DNA of 64,000 nt from Vreelandella profundi. GTDB lineage: Bacteria; Pseudomonadota; Gammaproteobacteria; Pseudomonadales; Halomonadaceae. The notes below the pieces were generated by a model, which ran no database searches, was not told where the DNA came from, and was given only the letters and a program-made list of their open reading frames with translations. Positions 58,521-64,000 of this stretch are shown here, in pieces. The position numbers were made by a program, and so were the translations under genes. The first letter of the stretch is position 1; each line of letters begins with the position of its first letter. The stretch is taken from NCBI RefSeq assembly GCF_019722725.1, contig NZ_CP077941.1, forward strand, positions 558,001-622,000, given 5' to 3'.

Positions 58521-61049
58521 TTAGAAGATTGACTCTGCGGTGCCTGAGCCTTGCGAGCCGCTGGCTTCTTCCAGCTCGCGACTGATACGGCGCTGCTGGT
58601 AGTCCGGCAAGTGATCGCGATGGAACAGCTCTGTGAGGCCGCCCGGCTGGTCGTCAGTTAAGCGACGGCCGGTATCCGGATCAACGCGCGCAGTCACAAT
58701 CGTATCAGGGCGATCTGGTACGGCCGGCGGCGTGCCTTCCAGCGCATCACCCATAAACTCTACCCAAATCGGCAGGGCGGCGCCGGCACCATACTCAGCG
58801 AGGGTTTCATTGCTGTCTTTGCCGACCCACACTGTGGTGACTATGTCGCTGTTAAAGCCCGCAAACCATGCGTCGCGCAGGCTGTTCGTGGTGCCCGTTT
58901 TGCCCACGATGTCTTCACGGTTCAGGCTTAGCGCACCGCGCCCAGTGCCCGAGGTGATAACGTCACGCAGCATGTCGCGCAGAATATAAACCGCGGCCGG
59001 ATCGGCTACCCGTTTGGCGATGGGGTATTCGCGGCCATCAATTTCTACCGTTTCCTGATCCTCTGCACAGCTTGGGCAAGCCACTTGAGGCGTTGCTTCA
59101 TCAATCAGTTCGTTATCATCGTTGCGGGTCACACGCTCAATAAACCAGGGTGCGACTTGGAAGCCGCCATTAGCAAGAACGGCGTAGGCGTTGGTCATTT
59201 CCATGGGCGTTAAGCTCGCGCTGCCAAGCGCTAAGGCCAGACCATGAGGTAAGCGGCCAGGTGCAAAGCCGAAGCCTTCCAAGTAGTTAATTGTGTGATC
59301 CAAGCCCATCGTCTGAAGGACGCGGATAGTCACCAGGTTTCGTGAACGTGCCAGCGCAGGGCGTAGTCGCATCGGGCCTTGGAAGTCACGGCTAGAGTTC
59401 ACTGGCCGCCATAAAGAGTTACTGCCGTCGTCAAGCACTACCGGTGCGTCATTGACCACGGTTGCAGCATTCATCTCGCCATCTTCAAGAGCCGCCAAGT
59501 AAATGAAGGGCTTGAAAATAGAGCCTGACTGGCGCTGAGCTTGTACCGCGCGGTTGAACTTGCTGGCGTTAAAGTCAAAGCCACCTTGAAGGGCGAGAAT
59601 GGCGCCGGTGCGCGGATCTTGTGCGACCAGCGAGCCTTCGGCGTCCGGGCGTTGAGAAAGACGCAGTGAGCCGTCTTCATTCTCAATCACACGAATCATG
59701 TCACCACGGACGGCAATTTGATCAGCCGAGCTGGGTGCGGCCCCACGACTGCGTGGGCTAAGGTACTTTTGTGCCCAGCTTAAGCCCGCCCAGGGGATCG
59801 TTTGTAGCCCACCGTTGCGGGTAAGTACTTTCATTTCCTGGCCGCTACTCTCTACCACGATCGCGGGCTTCAGCAGGCCGTAGTTGGGCGTGCGCTCGAG
59901 TACCTGAACCCAGTTACTGACGTCGCCATCAAACCCTTCCACTTCCGTTTGGCTACGCTGCGCGGCCTGGCGGGCGGTTTGACGAATTTCGGGCGACTCA
60001 GAAAGCTCCTCTTCAAGGCCTTGCGTCGCGGTTTGCTCTTGCGCTTCGACTAAGCTGGCAGCAATGTCACGCTGCTCTGGCCCGCGCCAGCCATGGCGCA
60101 GGTCATAGGCGGTCAGGCCATTGGCTAACGCTTTTTGAGCAAAGGGCTGTAGCTCGCTATTAATAGTGGTGTAGATGCGGTAGCCGCCGGTATAGGCCTC
60201 GTCGCCAAAACGCTCAACCGCATACTGACGCGCCATTTCTGAAACGTAGTCAGCGTCAACTTCGGTTTGCGTGTAGTGACGGCGGGCCGTCACCGGATCT
60301 TGAACCGACGATTGATAGGTGCTCTGGTCGATATAGCCTAATTCGCGCATGCGAAACAGAATCCAGTTGCGTCGAATGAGCGAGCGCTCTGAATTAGCCA
60401 GCGGGTTGAACGCAGAGGGCGCTTTGGGCAGCCCCGCAATCATCGCCGTTTGCGCGAGCGTCAGTTCAGCCAGCGGCTTGTCATAGTAAGTTTCAGCGGC
60501 AGCTGCGATGCCATAGGCACGGTTGCCCAAGAAAATCTTGTTAACGTAAAGCTCGAAAATTTCTTCTTTGCTGAGTACTTGCTCCATTTGCAGCGCTAGC
60601 AGGATTTCACGAATCTTACGTGTAAAGGTTTGATCCAGCGTCAGCATGTAGTTACGGGCGACCTGCATTGTGATGGTCGAACCGCCTGACTGAATAGACC
60701 CGCCGCTGCTAACCAGCTCCACCGCAGCCCGGGCTATGCCACGAGGGTCGACGCCGGAATGATTAAAGTAGTTGGTGTCTTCGGCCGCGACCAAGGCATT
60801 GACCATATCCTGCGGAATTTCATCGAAGTCGATCGCCATGCGACGCTCCTCACCGAATTCGCCAATCAGCTTACCGTCTTGCGTAAAGATTCTCAGCGGG
60901 GAGTGCAGCTCAAAGTCTTGCAGTTGACGCACGTCAGGTAAGCCTGGCGCAAAATAAATAGCCGCGGCCACCACGGCCAGCACGGTGGCGCCGACCAATG
61001 ACACAATGAGAAAAAATAGCGACACAATAAGGGTTCGAAGAAACGTCAT
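58521..61049 (-). CDS. mrcA: Penicillin-binding protein 1A
   Basis: A bifunctional class A PBP of about 842 residues. A membrane anchor (TLIVSLFFLIVSLVGATVLAVVAAAIYF) is followed by the GT51 glycosyltransferase with AAEDTNYFNHSGVDPRGIARA, GGSTITMQVARN and KEIFELYVNKIFLG. The transpeptidase has RQSGSIFKPFIYLAAL (SxxK serine), RSRNLVT (SxN) and VGKTGTTN (KTG). ATG 61049 is used; the open frame extends 32 codons upstream without family similarity. It is divergent from pilM, the usual neighbour arrangement in gammaproteobacteria (mrcA-pilMNOPQ). Confidence 0.92.
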   Translation of the reverse strand: MTFLRTLIVSLFFLIVSLVGATVLAVVAAAIYFAPGLPDVRQLQDFELHSPLRIFTQDGKLIGEFGEERRMAIDFDEIPQDMVNALVAAEDTNYFNHSGVDPRGIARAAVELVSSGGSIQSGGSTITMQVARNYMLTLDQTFTRKIREILLALQMEQVLSKEEIFELYVNKIFLGNRAYGIAAAAETYYDKPLAELTLAQTAMIAGLPKAPSAFNPLANSERSLIRRNWILFRMRELGYIDQSTYQSSVQDPVTARRHYTQTEVDADYVSEMARQYAVERFGDEAYTGGYRIYTTINSELQPFAQKALANGLTAYDLRHGWRGPEQRDIAASLVEAQEQTATQGLEEELSESPEIRQTARQAAQRSQTEVEGFDGDVSNWVQVLERTPNYGLLKPAIVVESSGQEMKVLTRNGGLQTIPWAGLSWAQKYLSPRSRGAAPSSADQIAVRGDMIRVIENEDGSLRLSQRPDAEGSLVAQDPRTGAILALQGGFDFNASKFNRAVQAQRQSGSIFKPFIYLAALEDGEMNAATVVNDAPVVLDDGSNSLWRPVNSSRDFQGPMRLRPALARSRNLVTIRVLQTMGLDHTINYLEGFGFAPGRLPHGLALALGSASLTPMEMTNAYAVLANGGFQVAPWFIERVTRNDDNELIDEATPQVACPSCAEDQETVEIDGREYPIAKRVADPAAVYILRDMLRDVITSGTGRGALSLNREDIVGKTGTTNSLRDAWFAGFNSDIVTTVWVGKDSNETLAEYGAGAALPIWVEFMGDALEGTPPAVPDRPDTIVTARVDPDTGRRLTDDQPGGLTELFHRDHLPDYQQRRISRELEEASGSQGSGTAESIF

Positions 61050-61239
61050 GAACAAAGAGCACCCTGGAGAGAATAAAAAGATCGGCGTCTGAACGGCCGC
61101 ATCATGTAATTGGCTGCCATTATAGGAAGCTGAGGCGGCGGCCACCAGTGTTGATATGTTGTAAGTTCGTCCGCGTGAGTCTTAAGTAAAAATAAGGTAA
61201 CCTCGATTCACGTGATCAGCAGGTGGAGCTGAACCTACT

Positions 61240-62217
61240 ATGAGCCTTATGAAATCCGATAAAGGGTTGATCGGTATAGACATTACGTCGGCGAACATAA
61301 AGCTGCTGGAGCTAAAGCAGTGTCGTGGTAGTTACCAGGTAGAAAGCTATGCCATTAAAACACTGCGCGAAAGTACGCTAATTGAACGTCGTATTCGTGA
61401 CATTAATGACGTTATCAGTACGTTGAAACGCGCTTTAGACCATGCGCAGCCCTCTACACGTAAAGCCGCCGTCGCCATCCCTGCGAGTGCGGCCATCACT
61501 AAAACGCTGAGCTTTTCTATCGAACTGCGTGAAGACGAGATAGAAGAGCGCATTATGGCCGAATCCGACCGCCATATTGCTTTTCCGTTCAATGACGTTG
61601 CTTTCGATTTTAAATGCTTGGGCCCAGCGCCGTTTGATAAAGGGCAGCAGCAGGTAGATCTGGTGGCCTGTCGCCAGCGCGACGTTATCCAACTTTCTGA
61701 AACGTTAGAGCTCGCAGGTCTTGAGCCTGCGGTCGTGGATGTTGAGACCTTTGCGCTGGCGCGCTCGCTGGGTGAATTACACGGCCAAACGCCCGCCGGT
61801 GATGCGGCTGTTGGCGCGGATACGGCCTGTGTTGGCGTCGTCGATATTGATACTGCAACGCATGGTTTATACGTCTTTCATGGCCAGCATATGGTCTATA
61901 GCCGCAGCGCGGCGTTTGACGATAGGTCGCTAACCACCTCTTTACTCGACGCCGTTGCTCAGCAGGCTATACGCGCCTTACAGCGTTATCACACCAAGGC
62001 GTACCAGCAGGTAATACAGCATATCGTATTGGCCGGTGTATCAAGCGTGATGCCTGGCCTAGCCGAGCGTATTGCTAACGATAGCGGCACGCCGGTGAGC
62101 ATCGCTAACCCCTTTCAGCACATGCAGGTCAATAAACGTTTAAACCTTCAAGGGCTGATGGATGATGCGCCGACGATGTTAACCGCCGCTGGCTTAGCGA
62201 TGAGGGTGAATCAATGA
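61240..62217 (+). CDS. pilM: Type IV pilus assembly protein PilM
   Basis: A 325-residue actin-like cytoplasmic protein: LIGIDITSANIKLLELKQC (phosphate-1-like), AVAIPASAAITKTLSF, VDLVACRQRDVIQLSETLELAGLEPAVVDVETFALARSL, and the C-terminal VLAGVSSVMPGLAERIA. PilM binds the N-terminal tail of PilN and links the inner-membrane alignment complex to pilus motors. It is first of the operon pilM-N-O-P(-Q) and is divergent from mrcA. In the segment near the phosphate-2 position, the protein reads GVVDIDTATHGLYVFH. Confidence 0.92.
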   Translation: MSLMKSDKGLIGIDITSANIKLLELKQCRGSYQVESYAIKTLRESTLIERRIRDINDVISTLKRALDHAQPSTRKAAVAIPASAAITKTLSFSIELREDEIEERIMAESDRHIAFPFNDVAFDFKCLGPAPFDKGQQQVDLVACRQRDVIQLSETLELAGLEPAVVDVETFALARSLGELHGQTPAGDAAVGADTACVGVVDIDTATHGLYVFHGQHMVYSRSAAFDDRSLTTSLLDAVAQQAIRALQRYHTKAYQQVIQHIVLAGVSSVMPGLAERIANDSGTPVSIANPFQHMQVNKRLNLQGLMDDAPTMLTAAGLAMRVNQ

Positions 62218-62227
62218 GGGTCTGCCG

Positions 62228-62767
62228 GTGAATATGAGCATTAATCTGCTGCCTTGGCGGCAGGCACAGCGAGAGCGGCGAACGCGACACTACTATGTCG
62301 CTGTGGCGATCATGCTGCTACTGGGCGTAATGATTGGGGTGCTTATCTCTCACTTTTATCAGCTTAAGCTGGCCGTTCAGCAGCAGCGCAACGCGCTTAT
62401 TAGCAGCCATATTGAGCGCCTGCATGCGGATATTGACAGCGTGTCGCGCGTAGAGCGCGATGCAGCGCGGTTAAATGAGCAAATAGGCGTGTTTCAGGCG
62501 ATGCAGTCTAGGCGTACCGATACCGTACACCTGGTTAATAACGTGGCGAATAGCGTCGTTAATGGCGTGGTCTATCAGCGGCTATCGAGAAGCGATAATA
62601 GCGTCAGCGTGACGGCGGCTGCGGACAGCGCTCGGCAGGTGTCCGAGCAGCTTCGTCGTATTGCCGCGCTACCGGGCTTGGGAGTGCCGGTGCTCTCTGC
62701 GCTGGAAAGTGAGCAGGACGGCGCGGGCCGCGTGTTTCATTTCGACGTTGAGCAGGCAGCGCTATGA
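62228..62767 (+). CDS. pilN: Type IV pilus assembly protein PilN
   Basis: A 179-residue bitopic membrane protein. It begins with the PilM-binding motif INLLPWRQAQRERR, one membrane helix (YYVAVAIMLLLGVMIGVLISHFY, about 25-47), then a coiled-coil and periplasmic ferredoxin-like domain. The GTG at 62228 has AGGG 7 nt upstream; an ATG two codons later is possible. It overlaps pilO by 4 nt. Confidence 0.92.
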   Translation: MNMSINLLPWRQAQRERRTRHYYVAVAIMLLLGVMIGVLISHFYQLKLAVQQQRNALISSHIERLHADIDSVSRVERDAARLNEQIGVFQAMQSRRTDTVHLVNNVANSVVNGVVYQRLSRSDNSVSVTAAADSARQVSEQLRRIAALPGLGVPVLSALESEQDGAGRVFHFDVEQAAL

Positions 62768-63423
62768 GTTTTCAGCGCGACTCCTGGGCCATGGAATGGC
62801 AGCGCTTGCGCGAGGTTGACTGGCGAGGGTTAGACGTTAAAGAAGCCGGTAGCTGGCCGTGGCTATTAAAGGTTATGAGCTGCGGTTTAACGCTGCTGGC
62901 GACGCTGGGCGTGATGCTATGGTTGACGGTCGGTGAGCAGCGCGATGCCTTCATGGCCGCGCAGCGCCAGGAAGTCAGGCTGCTAAGTGAATATCGCAGC
63001 CGAGTCTCTGAAGCCGCTTTCTTGCCGGAACGGCGTGATCAATTGGCAGCCTTAAAAGCGCAGGTGGCGCGCTTTCATACGATGCTGCCCAGCGATGCGG
63101 AAATCCCCTCGCTGCTTGATAGTATCAGTGATGCCGCGGCTGATAACCGCCTGATGATCGACACGATTTGGCTGCGCCCTTCGCTGGAGAAGCCGCACTA
63201 TATAGAGCAGCCGCTGGATATTCAGGTGCGCGGCGGCTATCACCAGTTGGCGCGTTTTATCGCCGATATCGCATCGCTGCCGCGCATGGTGACCCAGCAT
63301 GATTTTACCTTAGCGCCCGTTGAGGGGCACGGCGACATGCTGCAGCTGTCGCTTCTTGCCCGCACCTATCGCTATGCCGAAGACAGTGATCTGCCGCTGG
63401 ATGAGGAGGCAGAAGTGCTATGA
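62764..63423 (+). CDS. pilO: Type IV pilus assembly protein PilO
   Basis: A 219-residue bitopic inner-membrane protein: a short cytoplasmic N-terminus, a membrane helix (LLKVMSCGLTLLATLGVMLWLTV, about 33-55), a coiled coil (AAQRQEVRLLSEYRSRVSEAAFLPERRDQLAALKAQVARF), and the periplasmic domain with YHQLARFIADIASLPRMVTQHDFTL. It pairs with PilN in the alignment complex. It overlaps pilN and pilP by 4 nt each. Confidence 0.92.
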   Translation: MSFQRDSWAMEWQRLREVDWRGLDVKEAGSWPWLLKVMSCGLTLLATLGVMLWLTVGEQRDAFMAAQRQEVRLLSEYRSRVSEAAFLPERRDQLAALKAQVARFHTMLPSDAEIPSLLDSISDAAADNRLMIDTIWLRPSLEKPHYIEQPLDIQVRGGYHQLARFIADIASLPRMVTQHDFTLAPVEGHGDMLQLSLLARTYRYAEDSDLPLDEEAEVL

Positions 63424-63977
63424 CGCCAAGCCAACAGCGACTCTTGAAGCGTGCTGCGCCGCTGGTGATGCTGGGCTCTGTGGTCTTGTTGTCTGGCTGT
63501 GCGGAGCCTGATTTAGACCCGCTGGCGCAGACGCTGGCTGATATTCGGCAGTCGCCGTTAGGCGAGCCGCCATCAATAAGCGTGTTAGCGCCAGAAAGCG
63601 CCTCGTTAGACTACTTGTATAGCGATCAGCGCAGCCCTTTTTTGGCGCCACAAGCGATAGCTGAGAGTGGCAATCAGCGCAACGACCGCGTGCCAGCGCC
63701 GAACTCGCAGCGCGCCTCTGAGCCATTAGAGCAATTCTCTCTGCAAGAGCTGCAGCTGGTGGGCACGATGACAATGGCAGGGCGCCGAGTGGCGTTAATT
63801 GCATCGCCCGATGGCGCCGTGACCAGTGTCAGAAAAGGTGACTACATGGGCACTAACAATGGGCGGATTGCGCAAATAGACGCGCAGGCAATTCATCTCA
63901 CCGAACACGTACTTACTCAACGCGAAGGTTGGCAGGAGCGACAGGTATCGCTCGTCATTAACGAAGACGACTCCTAA
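63420..63977 (+). CDS. pilP: Type IV pilus assembly lipoprotein PilP
   Basis: A 185-residue lipoprotein (signal ending VVLLSGC) with a long disordered linker (about 30-100) and a C-terminal HR domain: LEQFSLQELQLVGTMTMAGRRVALIASPDGAVTSVRKGDYMGTNNGRIAQID. PilP connects the PilNO dimer to the outer-membrane secretin PilQ. It overlaps pilO and is followed 14 nt later by a start codon that should be pilQ. Confidence 0.92.
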   Translation: MTPSQQRLLKRAAPLVMLGSVVLLSGCAEPDLDPLAQTLADIRQSPLGEPPSISVLAPESASLDYLYSDQRSPFLAPQAIAESGNQRNDRVPAPNSQRASEPLEQFSLQELQLVGTMTMAGRRVALIASPDGAVTSVRKGDYMGTNNGRIAQIDAQAIHLTEHVLTQREGWQERQVSLVINEDDS

Positions 63978-63991
63978 CTGGATAATAGCTT

Positions 63992-64000
63992 ATGACAGTG
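63992..64000 (+). CDS. pilQ: Start of next pilus gene (probably pilQ), cut by window end
   Basis: Only ATG ACA GTG is inside the window, 14 nt after the pilP stop. The identity rests wholly on the conserved pilMNOPQ gene order. Confidence 0.35.

Noticed and set aside
1..64000. CRISPR arrays, tRNA or rRNA genes
   Set aside because: No regularly spaced direct repeats, no tRNA cloverleaf with acceptor/T-loop signatures and no rRNA-like stretches were noticed by eye. A covariance-model scan would be decisive.

Overview
The window looks like chromosomal DNA of a halophilic gammaproteobacterium, most likely Halomonas or another Halomonadaceae. This is judged from the gene families (pilMNOP next to a class A penicillin-binding protein, a TAXI-TRAP transporter with DUF1850, glutaryl-CoA dehydrogenase with a class III CoA transferase, membrane PQQ dehydrogenase, SelO, DinB) and from the GC-rich codon use of the core genes. 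No ribosomal RNA, tRNA or CRISPR array was seen. Core functions are interrupted by at least three accessory regions with a different base composition.

Layout. 1-2.9 kb: end of ilvE, a hisC-type aminotransferase and an FAD-linked dehydrogenase. 3-10 kb: a peptide-type ABC transporter operon (binding protein, two permeases, fused double ATPase), divergent from a GntR regulator that is translationally coupled to a histone-deacetylase-family amidohydrolase. 10.1-16.6 kb: a four-gene, overlapping SMC operon (SMC ATPase, MksE-like, kleisin-like, TOPRIM nuclease) that reads as a Wadjet/MksBEFG-like plasmid-defence system with an unusual gene order.

16.7-21.5 kb: an AT-rich integron-type cassette array with six recognisable attC sites and no integrase in the window. 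Its first cassette is an OLD-like ATPase-TOPRIM nuclease. The others are a nonsense-interrupted PD-(D/E)XK-like gene, a membrane protein, a Cys-cluster protein, a zinc-ribbon membrane protein and a lipoprotein. The last attC is fused to an in-frame deleted remnant of the ribonuclease Z gene found intact 2 kb downstream. A promoter/attI-like element lies before the first cassette and a second copy lies 11 kb away at 27.6-27.7 kb.

21.5-31.1 kb: small secreted and lipoproteins, gldA, rnz, a MITE-like inverted-repeat element, a GST, a CGNR regulator divergent from an alpha/beta hydrolase, ubiF-like, sirtuin and 3-methyladenine glycosylase genes. 31.1-38.9 kb: a sugar-ABC/gluconolactonase/two-component island inserted between the glycosylase gene and selO. 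It is flanked by direct repeats made of the selO 5' end. 40.4-43.4 kb: a decayed island holding an intact N-acyl-D-amino-acid deacylase among fragments of GntR, LysR and TRAP-permease genes.

43.5-64 kb: dinB, an alpha/beta hydrolase, a thiamine-binding-like protein, gabT, a PQQ dehydrogenase, an EAL phosphodiesterase, a probable glutarate module (CoA transferase, gcdH, GntR regulator, TAXI-TRAP transporter), mrcA, and the pilMNOP operon running off the end. The main points of interest are the SMC defence operon beside a nuclease-bearing cassette array, the attC-to-rnz junction, and the selO duplication bounding the sugar island.
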